DNA from: JAKFEW01 sp036675505
GTDB lineage: Bacteria; Cyanobacteriota; Sericytochromatia; S15B-MN24; JAQBPE01
Direction: 5' to 3'
Assembly (NCBI GenBank): GCA_036675505.1
Contig: JAKFEW010000042.1
Coordinates: forward strand, 62,001 to 126,000
DNA length: 64,000 nt
Below the pieces are notes generated by a model. The model did no database searches and was not told where the DNA came from. It saw only the letters and a program-made list of their open reading frames with translations. Position 1 is the first letter of the stretch, and every line of letters begins with the position of its first letter. The position numbers and the translations under genes were made by a program. Of the stretch, positions 8,146 through 16,840 are shown piece by piece.

Positions 8146-10902
8146 ATGCAACGCAAGCTCACCGCTTTCGTTCTCCTCGCCTTCGCCGCCGCCGCCTGCA
8201 CCCCGCCGGGCGCGACGACGTCGCCGACGAAGGCCCGCCGGTCGCCGAGCGCGATCCGGCCGGTGGTGAGCGCAGCCCTGCCGACGGCGCTGGCATCGGC
8301 GACCGCCCAGCTCTCCGGCGGCGGCACGCTGATCTCGGACAATGGCGGCAACGTGATCGCGAACAACGGCGGCACGCTGACCGGCAAGGTCAAGGCGCCC
8401 GCCTCGCTGATCGCGAACAACGGTGGCGGCCTGGTGTCGGATCATGGCGCTGGCCTGGTGTCGGACCACGGCGCCGGCCTCGTGGCGAACAACGGTGGCG
8501 GCGTGATCGCGAACAATGGCCCCTCCCGGACATCCCTGTCCTCCGGGGCATTCCTCCGTCCTGGAGATCGCGGCAGGTATCGCCTGAGCGCGGTCGACCA
8601 GCTGGCCGTGGCGGGCGCCATGGTCGAGCTGCTCGACGCCGCAGGCGGCCGCGCCCGCGATCGCCAGGGCAACGAAGTGCCGCCCGCGCTCACGGGCCCT
8701 GACGGGCGATACGCCTTCACGGCGGACCTGCCCGCGCGCAACCTCGTGGTGCGGGTCGTGCTGGCGGGCAAGAACGGCGAGCTGCGCGCCATCGCCTCGC
8801 CGGACGCCGCCGCGCGCCAGGCCACCGACATCGATCTCGTGAGCACGCTCGCCACCGGTTACATCCTCGACAAGTTCGTGAAGGGCCAGGCCGACGCCCA
8901 GGCCACGCTCGACAAGCTACCGGCCGCGGTGGAGGCCGAGACCCGGCGCGCCACCGCCGCCGCGCTCGACAAGGGGGTGGCGCCCGCCGACCTCGCCCCG
9001 GCCAGCGTGATCGCGGCCGTGGATGCGCTGCGCAAGGCCGACGGCGCCCTCGATGCGCAGCTCGAGAAGGTGCGGGCGTTGCTGGTCGCCGCCGGCCTGT
9101 CGGACCTCGGCGCGGGCCGCCTGGCCACTGAAGTGGGGCTGCCGGGCATCGACGACGTGGCCGTGACCTCGGACGGGCGCGTGTTCCTCTCCTGCGCGCG
9201 CGATCGCCGGGTCTGGACGATCGACGCGGCGGGCCTGCTGCGCGTCGCGGTGGGCCGCAGCCCGGCCGGCGCCGACGCCGTGATCGACGGCAAGGTGGGC
9301 GCCGAGATCTCGATCGACCGTCCCGTGGCGATCGCACCCGACGGCGACGGGCTGCTGGTCCTCGAGCCCACGCGGCTCTCGCGCCTGGGGGCCGACGGCG
9401 TGCTGAAGCTCGTCGCGACCGGCTTCGTCCGCGCCAAGGCCGTCGTGCCGCGCGCCGACGGGCGCCACCTGGTGTTCGGCGAGCCCACCTTCACCCGGGT
9501 CAAGGACGCGGCCGGCAAGTATGTGCAGCAGCAGGCGACGCCCACGACGGCCTGGCGTTCGGCGACAGGCGGCGCCCCAGCCGAGCTGGTCCATACCTTC
9601 CCGCCGGACGTCGGCGCGAAGGTCGGCTCGGCCGTTCGCGCGGTCTCCGCGCCTGGCGGTGCGATCTGGCTCGCGCTGCCGCCGATCTACAAGCAATCGC
9701 CGGCCACCGTGATCGCGCTCGACGCGACTTCCTTCGCCCCGACCGACGTCCTCAAGCGCGACGCGGCGACCCAGGCCCAGATCGCGTTCGACGGGGCGGG
9801 GCGCATCTTCGCGCGGGCGACCGGCAAGCAGATGTTGCAGGCCGTGGTCGGCGCGGGCGGCTTCTCGACGGGCGAAGTGACCGGCAGCCAGGACTTCATG
9901 CCGCTCGCCCAGGCGCCGGACGGCAGCTGGATCTTCGTTCGCGGCGGCACGGCCTACCGCACGACCGCCGCGGCCCCGGTGCTGATCGCAGGCCTCGCGA
10001 ACCCGCCGCGCGAAGGCCAAGCCGCTGCGCTCTCGCTCGGGACGCTGGAGTGCCTGGCCGTCGCGCCCGACGGCGGCATGGTCTTCATCGACGACGCCAC
10101 GCGCTGGCTCTGGCGCGCCGACGCCGCGGGCAACGCCCGCGTGGCGCTCGATCTGCCGGACGGCTGGCCGACGGAAGACGACGACTACGTCTGGCCGGAG
10201 TCGACTTACCTGGCGCCGGACGGCGCAGTCTGGTTCTTCGACTTCGGCGGGTCCACCCCGCGCGTGCTGCGCCTCGCCGAAGGCGGCAGCCTCTCGGCCC
10301 CCTTCGCCATCGATGACGACGAGACGCTCGAGAAGCTGGCGGTCCTGGCCGATGGCACCGCCGCGATCCTCATATTGAAAGCGGGCAACCCCGACGTGCG
10401 GGTCTTGCGCCTGCGCCAGCCGGACGGTCAGCTGCCGGCGGACGTGGTGGTGCCGGAGTACGGCGTGGAAGTCGATGAAGAGGACGAGTTCGGCTTCGCA
10501 ATCGGCGACAGCGAGTTCCAACTCGCCGCGGGCCCGGACGGCGCGCTCTGGCTCGCGGGCGATATGACGCTGCGGCGCTGGACGGCGGCGGACGGCCTGA
10601 CCACCGTCGCGAGCGGCGAGGAGTGGGAGTCCGCCATCTTCAACTGGGACCTGACCGGGCTCGCCGTCGATCGCGACGGCCGCATCTACGGCACCAACCG
10701 CGGCAGCGTCGACCAGTACGATCCGAAGACCAAGGTCTACAAGACCGTCGCCGGCCGGGGCCTCGAGGGCGCGGCCGGCGCGGGCGTGGACGAAGGCACC
10801 GGCCTCGACCTGCGGGCGCCCGGCTTCGACGGCGCGGGGAACCTCTACTTCATCGATACGGAGTACCGTCAGATCAAGCGAGTGGCGCGCGAAAAGCTGT
10901 AG
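8146..10902 (+). CDS. Large lipoprotein with octapeptide repeats, Cna-B-like domain and C-terminal propeller
   Basis: This is a 918-residue protein with a lipobox ending at Cys18 (AFAAAAC). Residues 62-127 carry seven octapeptides of the form [LV][IV][AS][DN][NH]G[GA]x, such as LIANNGGG and LVSDHGAG, five of them in tandem. Residues about 145-215 look like a carboxypeptidase-regulatory/Cna-B-type domain (VAGAMVELLDAAG, GPDGRYAFTADLP). A helical region follows, and from about residue 325 to the end there are NHL/SMP-30-like propeller blades (GLPGIDDVAVTSDGRVFLS, GLAVDRDGRIYGTNRG, FDGAGNLYFIDTEYRQI). This suggests a surface or periplasmic scaffold or sensor. Function is unknown. GGAGG lies 4 nt before the ATG. 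Confidence 0.85.
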   Translation: MQRKLTAFVLLAFAAAACTPPGATTSPTKARRSPSAIRPVVSAALPTALASATAQLSGGGTLISDNGGNVIANNGGTLTGKVKAPASLIANNGGGLVSDHGAGLVSDHGAGLVANNGGGVIANNGPSRTSLSSGAFLRPGDRGRYRLSAVDQLAVAGAMVELLDAAGGRARDRQGNEVPPALTGPDGRYAFTADLPARNLVVRVVLAGKNGELRAIASPDAAARQATDIDLVSTLATGYILDKFVKGQADAQATLDKLPAAVEAETRRATAAALDKGVAPADLAPASVIAAVDALRKADGALDAQLEKVRALLVAAGLSDLGAGRLATEVGLPGIDDVAVTSDGRVFLSCARDRRVWTIDAAGLLRVAVGRSPAGADAVIDGKVGAEISIDRPVAIAPDGDGLLVLEPTRLSRLGADGVLKLVATGFVRAKAVVPRADGRHLVFGEPTFTRVKDAAGKYVQQQATPTTAWRSATGGAPAELVHTFPPDVGAKVGSAVRAVSAPGGAIWLALPPIYKQSPATVIALDATSFAPTDVLKRDAATQAQIAFDGAGRIFARATGKQMLQAVVGAGGFSTGEVTGSQDFMPLAQAPDGSWIFVRGGTAYRTTAAAPVLIAGLANPPREGQAAALSLGTLECLAVAPDGGMVFIDDATRWLWRADAAGNARVALDLPDGWPTEDDDYVWPESTYLAPDGAVWFFDFGGSTPRVLRLAEGGSLSAPFAIDDDETLEKLAVLADGTAAILILKAGNPDVRVLRLRQPDGQLPADVVVPEYGVEVDEEDEFGFAIGDSEFQLAAGPDGALWLAGDMTLRRWTAADGLTTVASGEEWESAIFNWDLTGLAVDRDGRIYGTNRGSVDQYDPKTKVYKTVAGRGLEGAAGAGVDEGTGLDLRAPGFDGAGNLYFIDTEYRQIKRVAREKL

Positions 10903-10926
10903 GGCAGGGGCGATTCGCCCCTGCCC
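10902..10926. terminator. Convergent-gene hairpin without T-tract
   Basis: An 11-bp perfect inverted repeat (GGGCAGGGGCG / CGCCCCTGCCC) with an ATT loop lies directly after the stop of the propeller lipoprotein and just before the stop of the convergent EF-hand lipoprotein. It lacks a T-run on either side, so it is a probable factor-assisted or bidirectional transcription barrier rather than a classical intrinsic terminator. Confidence 0.6.
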
Positions 10927-10944
10927 CACCGGTCGTCCCCGGGT

Positions 10945-12177
10945 TTACCGGTAGTAGCCGGCGTAGATCGTTTCCTTCTTCGCGAAGGCCACCAGGTACT
11001 CGCCGTTGCCGAGCTTGGTGTCGCGGTTCGTGTCGGCGGCCTGGAACTCGTCGTCCTTGAGCGCCTTGCCGACCTCGCCGCGGTCCAGGCCCTTGTCCTG
11101 GTTCTGGTCGAGCATCGAGAAGCTGATGCCGCACATGTGGGCGACCGAGCGCTCGATGCCTGACAGGAAGTCGTTCTTCGACACGGCGCCGTTGTGCCCG
11201 CGGTCGATGAACTCCTGGTACTCCTTGGTCTTCACGCGCTTGGTGGCGTCGTCGGCGGCCGGCTTGAGGTACTCGGCCATGGTCAGCTTGCCGTCCTTGT
11301 CGCCGTCGAGGCGATCGAACTGCTCGCCGAAGGCCGGGGCGATGATCTCGCGGATCGGCGTGGCCGGCTGCGAGGTGGGCACCGGGGTGGGCACCGGCGT
11401 GGCCGACGGGATCGGCGTGGGATGCGAGGACGGCTCGCTCGAGGGGTGGCTTGTGGGCTTGGGCGTGGGCTTGTTGTGGTCCCGCTCGCGCCACTTCTTC
11501 ACGGCCCAGAACACCGCCGCACCGACCGCGACCGTCAGGACGACGGCGCCGATCACGAGGATGTGGACCTGCAGGCGCTTGCCGCCCATCGTGGAGACAG
11601 GGGTCATCGGGTCGCCGGTGGCGCCGTTCATGACGATGTACTTGGTCGCGGAGGCATCGCTCACGATCGCGACCGGCGTGACGCCGCCGCTCGTGCGGGT
11701 GTTCAGCACGACCACGTCTTCGGCGTTCTTGAGGCCGGCGGCCTCGGCCATCTTGAAGAGCTTCTTCGAGTTGAGCAGCGCGCCCTGCTGCCTGGTGAGG
11801 GGCGCGGCGTTCGCGAGGCCCTGGGCCGTCCGATCGTTGATCGCGATCTCCTGCGCGGTCACGCCGCCCTTGGCCGCGATCACGAGCAGCATGCGCTCAC
11901 GCTTCGACTTCGACGCGAACACGAAGGTCGCGGTGTCCTGCACGCCCTTGGGCGAGCGGTTGATCATCACGCCCACCTGGTCGGCGTCGCGCGACCAGGT
12001 CTTCGCGACCGACACGGCCTCCATGTTGACGGGCTTCGAGAGCGCGTCGAAGCCGTCCTCGTCCGCCTCGATCGGCATCGGCGCGCCCGTGAAGGGGGCC
12101 TTGGCACAACCGGCCGCGCCGAGCGCGAAGGTCAGGCAGGCGGCGGTCAGCAGGCGGTGGGCGGGACCGAAGGTCAT
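10945..12177 (-). CDS. Lipoprotein with transmembrane segment and EF-hand calcium-binding domain
   Basis: This is a 410-residue protein. A signal peptide ends in AAGC (Cys24). Residues about 40-195 form a globular domain with repeated conserved strands (KTWSRDADQVGVMINRSPKG, TQEIAINDRT-like). A transmembrane helix follows at about 205-230 (VHILVIGAVVLTVAVGAAVF), then basic residues and a Pro/Ser/Thr linker. The C-terminal about 150 residues contain EF-hand loops: FDRLDGDKDGKLTMAEYL, LDQNQDKGLDRGEVGKAL and ADTNRDTKLGNGEYLVAF. A protein carrying both a lipobox and an internal helix is unusual; one of the two may not function as such. The second ATG (12177) is used because AGAGG is 9 nt upstream. 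An unrelated-looking EF-hand lipoprotein lies at 44245. Confidence 0.8.
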   Translation of the reverse strand: MTFGPAHRLLTAACLTFALGAAGCAKAPFTGAPMPIEADEDGFDALSKPVNMEAVSVAKTWSRDADQVGVMINRSPKGVQDTATFVFASKSKRERMLLVIAAKGGVTAQEIAINDRTAQGLANAAPLTRQQGALLNSKKLFKMAEAAGLKNAEDVVVLNTRTSGGVTPVAIVSDASATKYIVMNGATGDPMTPVSTMGGKRLQVHILVIGAVVLTVAVGAAVFWAVKKWRERDHNKPTPKPTSHPSSEPSSHPTPIPSATPVPTPVPTSQPATPIREIIAPAFGEQFDRLDGDKDGKLTMAEYLKPAADDATKRVKTKEYQEFIDRGHNGAVSKNDFLSGIERSVAHMCGISFSMLDQNQDKGLDRGEVGKALKDDEFQAADTNRDTKLGNGEYLVAFAKKETIYAGYYR

Positions 12178-12312
12178 ATCGTGCATCCTCTTGGCGCGGA
12201 GCTCTCACTCGGGACAGGATCGTTATCGGGCCGATCAACGGCAACTCGGTAAACAAAAAGGTAAACCGGAGTTAAAAAACGGTTAAGGGACGCGCCTGTG
12301 CTTGGGGCGCGC

Positions 12313-12352
12313 AACTGGACGGCCGGCGCGTTTCCGCGCCGGCCGTTCAGTT
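12313..12352 (-). terminator. Long stable hairpin downstream of the HEAT/TPR gene
   Basis: An 18-bp stem with one G-T mismatch (arms 12313-12330 and 12335-12352, core GGCCGGCGCG/CGCGCCGGCC, loop TTTC) lies about 40 bp after the minus-strand stop at 12390. There is no T-tract immediately beyond it. It probably terminates or stabilises the transcript of the HEAT/TPR gene and separates it from the EF-hand lipoprotein gene. Confidence 0.6.
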
Positions 12353-12389
12353 GTGCGTGCGTGCGTGATCGGTGTTGAGGAGAAAAGGG

Positions 12390-13934
12390 TTACCGGCCGC
12401 CGTTCGGGCGGTTGATCGCGTCGAGCATCTCGGCCGCGGCGGTGTAGTTGTTGTTGATGTTGAGGGCCTGGATGAAGGCCTGGCGAGCGCCTTCGACGTT
12501 GTTCATCGCCATCAGGCACTGGCCGAGCTCGAAGTACGCCTGCTCCGAATCGTGGAACGTGGTGGCGATCGCCTTCTTGTACGCGTCGGCGGCTTCGCCG
12601 TACTTGCCGTTGAGGTAGAGGCCGTTGGCCGCGTTGAGCGAGAGGAACGCCTCGAGCGACTTCTTCTCGTCGATCCGGTAAGGGGTCATAGCGGCGTTGG
12701 CGAGGACGCGCATCGTGTCGTCCGTCCGGGGGTTGCCGACGATGCCGCGCAGGACGATGTCGATGTTGTAGGCCGAGGGATCCTGGTCGGTGGTGGGGAT
12801 GCCGAGGCGGACGTCGACCTTCGGGTCGATGCTCGAGCGGAACGAGCCGTTCTTCGAGGCGTCCTTCTTCACGTTCTCGACCATGTGGGTGATCATCGAG
12901 ACGCTGGCGTTCGGGTTGTTGGCGAGGCTCATCAGGACGACGCGGTCCTGCTCGAAGTTCGCCTTGCCCGCGGGCAGGCCCGGCTCCATCCGGAAGAACC
13001 TCTTGACCTTCTGCATGAAGGTGTAGGAGCGGTGCTCGTACATCTGCTTGATGAGGTCGTCCGGCGCGTCGGGGCGGCGGGCGAGGGCTTCACGGACGCC
13101 GGCGTTCTCGGACTTCGCGAGGGCTTCCATCATGGTGCGGGTGAGGCCGATGTTCGGGTTCGAGCGCAGGAAGCCCAGCTTCTGCTTGGCGTTCGCTTCG
13201 GTGTCGGGCGCCGACATGATGCGGACGAGCGTGGCGTAGATGCCGCCCTTGGCCGCGTCGAGCTCCTCGAGCCACTTGCGCTGCTCCTTGTCGAGCTTCT
13301 TGTTGCCGAGGGCCGCGGCGCGAACCTGCGGGCTGGTCTCGGTGTCGGAGTTCGCGAGCTTCGAGATGGTCTTCGCCGACAGCTTCTCGGAGGACGCGAC
13401 CATACCGCGGATCATCGGGCTCGGGTCGTTCGCCAGGATCTCGAGGACGGCCGAGTCGAACTCGGAGGCCTTCGACTTCACGCGGGCGGCCAGGGCGTAG
13501 CGGACCGAGAGGTCCGGGTCGGCGGCGAGGCGCATCTGGGTGCCGAGGCTCACCTGGCCCTTCTGGGCGACCAGCTTGCGCTCGAGGGGGTCGGTGCTCA
13601 TCGCCTTGGCTTCGACGAACGCATGCTTGCGGTCCGACAGGCGGCGGATGACTTCGTGGGCGCCGAAGCCGACGGCACCGGAGAGGACGAAGAGGACGGC
13701 GCCGGCGGCCAGGTGCTCGGAAAGGTTGAGCTTGGCCGTCTCGATCTCGGGATACTTGTCCTTGTTCGAGGCGATGAACTCGTTGAGCGCCTTCTCGTCC
13801 GACGTCGCGTCGGTGGCCTTGAAGACGTCACCCGAGATCTTCGGGGCGTTGGCGGCGGCGGTCGGCTTCGGGGCCTGGACCGGCCGGCCGGCGTTCACCT
13901 TGGCCTGGGTCGAGGTGATGTTGTTGATCGTCAT
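12390..13934 (-). CDS. HEAT-like/TPR repeat protein with one membrane helix, unknown function
   Basis: This is a 514-residue protein without a signal peptide. Residues 1-35 are polar and Pro/Ala-rich and contain AGRPVQAPK. A hydrophobic segment at about 75-97 (LAAGAVLFVLSGAVGFGAHEV) could anchor it. Residues about 130-370 hold leucine-rich-variant/HEAT-like helical repeats (DPDLSVRYALAARV, DPSPMIRGMVASS, ENAGVREALARRPDAPDDL, NPNASVSMI). The C-terminus (about 430-505) has TPR-like pairs (GLYLNGKYGEAADAYKKAI, AYFELGQCLMAMNNVEGARQ). Such repeats serve protein-protein contacts. It is first-in-order neighbour of two other minus-strand genes sharing the same general style; the AGRPVQ motif recurs in the coiled-coil protein at 14892-16700. 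The ATG has GAGGA about 10 nt upstream. Confidence 0.75.
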   Translation of the reverse strand: MTINNITSTQAKVNAGRPVQAPKPTAAANAPKISGDVFKATDATSDEKALNEFIASNKDKYPEIETAKLNLSEHLAAGAVLFVLSGAVGFGAHEVIRRLSDRKHAFVEAKAMSTDPLERKLVAQKGQVSLGTQMRLAADPDLSVRYALAARVKSKASEFDSAVLEILANDPSPMIRGMVASSEKLSAKTISKLANSDTETSPQVRAAALGNKKLDKEQRKWLEELDAAKGGIYATLVRIMSAPDTEANAKQKLGFLRSNPNIGLTRTMMEALAKSENAGVREALARRPDAPDDLIKQMYEHRSYTFMQKVKRFFRMEPGLPAGKANFEQDRVVLMSLANNPNASVSMITHMVENVKKDASKNGSFRSSIDPKVDVRLGIPTTDQDPSAYNIDIVLRGIVGNPRTDDTMRVLANAAMTPYRIDEKKSLEAFLSLNAANGLYLNGKYGEAADAYKKAIATTFHDSEQAYFELGQCLMAMNNVEGARQAFIQALNINNNYTAAAEMLDAINRPNGGR

Positions 13935-13974
13935 TTGCCTATTTCCTCACTCAATGCACGCGGTGAATGCTGGC

Positions 13975-14661
13975 TTACTGCTGGTCGTAGGTGACGGTGA
14001 CGCCGTGGACGTCCTTGAGGTTCTTCACGACGTCCGCGTAGAAGGCCTGCTTGGCGGGGGCGCCGTTGCCGCGACGCTTGATGTCGATCGCGAGCATCTT
14101 GATGGCGTTCTCGTCGGCGGTCTTGTTGCCGGCCAGTGCGATCAGGGCGACCGGGGCGTTGTCCTTGCCGTTGTGGGTGCCGAGCGTCGGCAGCGCGGTC
14201 TCGGAGAGGACGGTGAAGGTGTTGAAGGCGCCCCACTTCTTCTGGAGGATGTCCCAGTCCTTCACGTTCTGGGTGAAGGAGTGCGGCTTGGCGAGCTCGG
14301 CGACGAGGGCGTCGGTGCCCTGGCTCTTGAGGGCGCGGTACTGGTCCTGCCCGTACTTGTCGAAGGTCTCGCCTTCCTTCTTCTCGAGCTGCTTGTGGAC
14401 CCAGTCGTTGAACTTCCAGCCGACGAAGAAGCCGACCACCGAGATCAGGACCTTCTCCCACATCGGGAGCTTCTTGATGTCGCCGCCCACCTTGAGGAGC
14501 TTGTCGGCGCACCACTTGGCGATGCCGGTCGGCGTGGCGGGCTCGTCGCCTTCCTGCGCCTTCGCGGTGATGGCCGGCGCCTTGGGCGCGACCTCGGCCT
14601 TCGCGGCGACCGGGGTCAGCTGGCGGATGGGCGCCTGGGCATTCAGGGGCGACAGCGACAT
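13975..14661 (-). CDS. Hypothetical one-helix membrane protein
   Basis: This 228-residue protein is not recognised. An Ala/Pro/Lys-rich tail (residues 1-45) precedes one probable transmembrane helix at about 69-86 (WEKVLISVVGFFVGWKF). The remaining about 140 residues are polar, with a block DNAPVALIALAGNKTADENA and a C-terminus ending VTVTYDQQ. There is no signal peptide. The ATG is well placed, with GAGGAG 8 nt upstream. The gene lies between the HEAT/TPR gene (40 bp downstream) and the coiled-coil gene, all on the minus strand. The intergenic DNA upstream (14700-14830) is AT-rich and likely holds its promoter, since a terminator separates it from the gene before it. Confidence 0.7.
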   Translation of the reverse strand: MSLSPLNAQAPIRQLTPVAAKAEVAPKAPAITAKAQEGDEPATPTGIAKWCADKLLKVGGDIKKLPMWEKVLISVVGFFVGWKFNDWVHKQLEKKEGETFDKYGQDQYRALKSQGTDALVAELAKPHSFTQNVKDWDILQKKWGAFNTFTVLSETALPTLGTHNGKDNAPVALIALAGNKTADENAIKMLAIDIKRRGNGAPAKQAFYADVVKNLKDVHGVTVTYDQQ

Positions 14662-14838
14662 CGGTTTACTCCTCTTCCAAGTCAGGGCTTCGGGGCGCTG
14701 ATTCTAACTGCTTGCTACGTTTTTGTTATCGCAGCCCCTCCACCAAAGTGTCTTATCATCAGATTAAGACCAATGAAAATTACAGTTAATGGACGCTTGT
14801 GGAACGCTTATCGCCTTGTTCTTGACCGATCCCTGACG

Positions 14839-14864
14839 AAAAAGGCCGGCCCGAAGGCCGGCCT
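14839..14864 (-). terminator. Rho-independent terminator of the coiled-coil gene
   Basis: Read on the minus strand, an 8-bp self-complementary GC stem (GGCCGGCC on both arms, plus one A-T pair) with a TTCG loop is followed by TTTTT. It lies 28 bp after the stop of the coiled-coil gene at 14892-16700. Confidence 0.9.
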
Positions 14865-14891
14865 GGATCTGGCGCCTGATCAGGCGAGGGA

Positions 14892-16700
14892 TTAGGCGAG
14901 GTTGGAAGCGGGCTTGGCGCCGATCGCGGCGGCCACCAGGTTGCCCTGCTCCTTCCAGAAGTCCTTGACGTCGAAGTGATGGAACAGCTTCCACCAGATC
15001 CGCTTGAAGAAGCCGACCGAGTCCTTGAGCTTCTCGAACTCGACGGCGACCTCTTCGATCGCCTTGCTGGCGGCGCCCACCTGGCGCTCGGCGTCGGCGA
15101 CCTTCTCACGGAAGGGCTTCATCTTGTCGTTGAAGATCTTGCTTTCCTCGTCGACCTTCGACTTGGGCGCCGCAATCTTCTGGTTGTAGGTGGCCTGCGC
15201 ATCCTTGAGCTCGCCCTGGAGGTTGTCGACGCGACGCTTGGCGGCGACGACCTGCGGGTGATCCGCCGGGTTCTGGCGCGAACGCTCCTTGTTGGCCTCG
15301 GCGACGATGTGGTTGCGCTGCGAGACCTGGGTCTCGAGCTGTTCCTGGAGCTGGTAGATCTCGCGGTTCTTCTGCTCCTTTTCGGCCGTGCCGCTCGCGA
15401 TCGTGGCGTTCGACTGGTTGATCGCGCTGATCGCCGTGTTGAGCTTGCTGCGGTTGCGGTCGAGATCGTCGGCGATGTTCGCCATGTCGTCGAGGCGGCG
15501 CTTCGCGTCGTTGTAGCTGCTCTGCGCCGAGCTCTTGGCGGAGGTCGCGCTGCTGTACTCGCTGTCGGCGTTCGAGTACTGCGAGAGCTGCGAGCGCAGC
15601 GTGGAGAGCTGGCTGTCGATGTTGGAAACGCTGCCGTAGCGGGCGATTCGGCCCTCGAGCTCCTGGACGCGGCTCGCGGCGCTGCTGTACTTCGACTGGG
15701 CCTCGGCCACCTTCGAGCGGGCGGCGGTGACCTTTTGGGGCTTGGAGGCGTCGGTCTCGGGCAGGCTCATCGCGGAGTCGAGCTCGTTCTCGGCGCGGGT
15801 CACGTAGCCCTTGTAGCTCGAGGCCGACGATCGGGCGCTCGAAAGCTCGCTCTCGGCCGAGCGGACGCTGTCGCGGGCGCTGGTGAGGTTCGAGACTTCG
15901 GACTCGATCGAGCGCTTCTTCGAAAGGTTGGCGTTGGCGGTGCTCACGCGGCTCTCGGCGTCGCGCAGGCGGCTCGCCGCGTCGTTGACGCGGGCGCGCT
16001 GGCTGGAGAGCTCGGAGCTCGAGGGCGCCTGGGGCTCGAGCGAGCGGATGCGGCTCTCGGCCTCGCTCTTCTCGGTGTAGGCGCTGCTGCGGCGGCTCAT
16101 GGCGTGGGCGATCGCGGACTCCAGCGTGCCGATGCGGCCGCGGGCGCTCGAGATGTCGCCTTCGATGCGCGAGATCGAGCTGGCCAGGCGCGACGCCTCG
16201 CCGTCGAGCTCGGCGGCCTTGCGGCGGCCCGGGTAGATCGCGTCCTGAAGCGACTCGTTGGCGCCGCGCAGGTCGCCCGAAATCCGGTCGATCGGATCCT
16301 GGTAGAGCTTGTGGGTGTCGGCCAGCACCTTCTGGGCGGCCTTGAGCGGCTTGCCGAGCTCCGCGTCGGCGTCCGACAGGCGGGTCTTCTCGGCGTCGAG
16401 GGCCTGGCGCGCCACGTTCAGCTCGTTCTTGGCCGCTTCGTGGTAGCCCTTGAACTTGATCACGTAGTTCTTGTACTCGTCGGGGTTCTTGAACTTCGGC
16501 CGATCGGCCTTCATCTGCTCGGTCGCCGAGAGGCGGGTCTTGGTCGGCTGGACCGGCCGGCCGGCGGTCTTGAGCTCGTCGCGGGCGATGAGCGGGCGGT
16601 TGGCAGCAGGCGCCGGCGCGTTGTTGGCCGCGGGCTTGTTGTTGGCGGCAGGGCGACCGACCTGGATGCGGTTGTTGGCGACGTTGTCGACGGGGCTCAT
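14892..16700 (-). CDS. Long coiled-coil protein, unknown function
   Basis: This is a 602-residue protein. Residues 1-70 are an Asn/Pro/Ala-rich tail with repeats of PAANN and the motif AGRPVQPTK. Residues about 75-560 are almost continuous heptad-type coiled coil with many Ser, Ala, Arg and Glu residues (RIRSLEPQAPSSSELSSQRA, SVRSAESELSSARSS, DDLDRNRSKLNTAISAINQS). The C-terminus (about 565-602) contains an aromatic/basic amphipathic stretch GFFKRIWWKLFHHF that could touch a membrane. There is no signal peptide or transmembrane helix. Size and composition suit a filament-forming or scaffolding protein, as in bacterial intermediate-filament-like proteins, but no specific family was recognised. 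GGAGG lies 10 nt before the ATG. It ends at a strong terminator. Confidence 0.8.
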   Translation of the reverse strand: MSPVDNVANNRIQVGRPAANNKPAANNAPAPAANRPLIARDELKTAGRPVQPTKTRLSATEQMKADRPKFKNPDEYKNYVIKFKGYHEAAKNELNVARQALDAEKTRLSDADAELGKPLKAAQKVLADTHKLYQDPIDRISGDLRGANESLQDAIYPGRRKAAELDGEASRLASSISRIEGDISSARGRIGTLESAIAHAMSRRSSAYTEKSEAESRIRSLEPQAPSSSELSSQRARVNDAASRLRDAESRVSTANANLSKKRSIESEVSNLTSARDSVRSAESELSSARSSASSYKGYVTRAENELDSAMSLPETDASKPQKVTAARSKVAEAQSKYSSAASRVQELEGRIARYGSVSNIDSQLSTLRSQLSQYSNADSEYSSATSAKSSAQSSYNDAKRRLDDMANIADDLDRNRSKLNTAISAINQSNATIASGTAEKEQKNREIYQLQEQLETQVSQRNHIVAEANKERSRQNPADHPQVVAAKRRVDNLQGELKDAQATYNQKIAAPKSKVDEESKIFNDKMKPFREKVADAERQVGAASKAIEEVAVEFEKLKDSVGFFKRIWWKLFHHFDVKDFWKEQGNLVAAAIGAKPASNLA

Positions 16701-16840
16701 CTTATTTCATCCTCCAGGTCGGGGAGCTACTCACACACCACGCTTAACACCGTCTTTATAGCGACGGTCGGCCGGCGGAGTTCTTATTACCCGTTGAAGT
16801 CGAAGATAAGGCTCGGTTAAGCCAGGGCGTGCGAAAGCCG

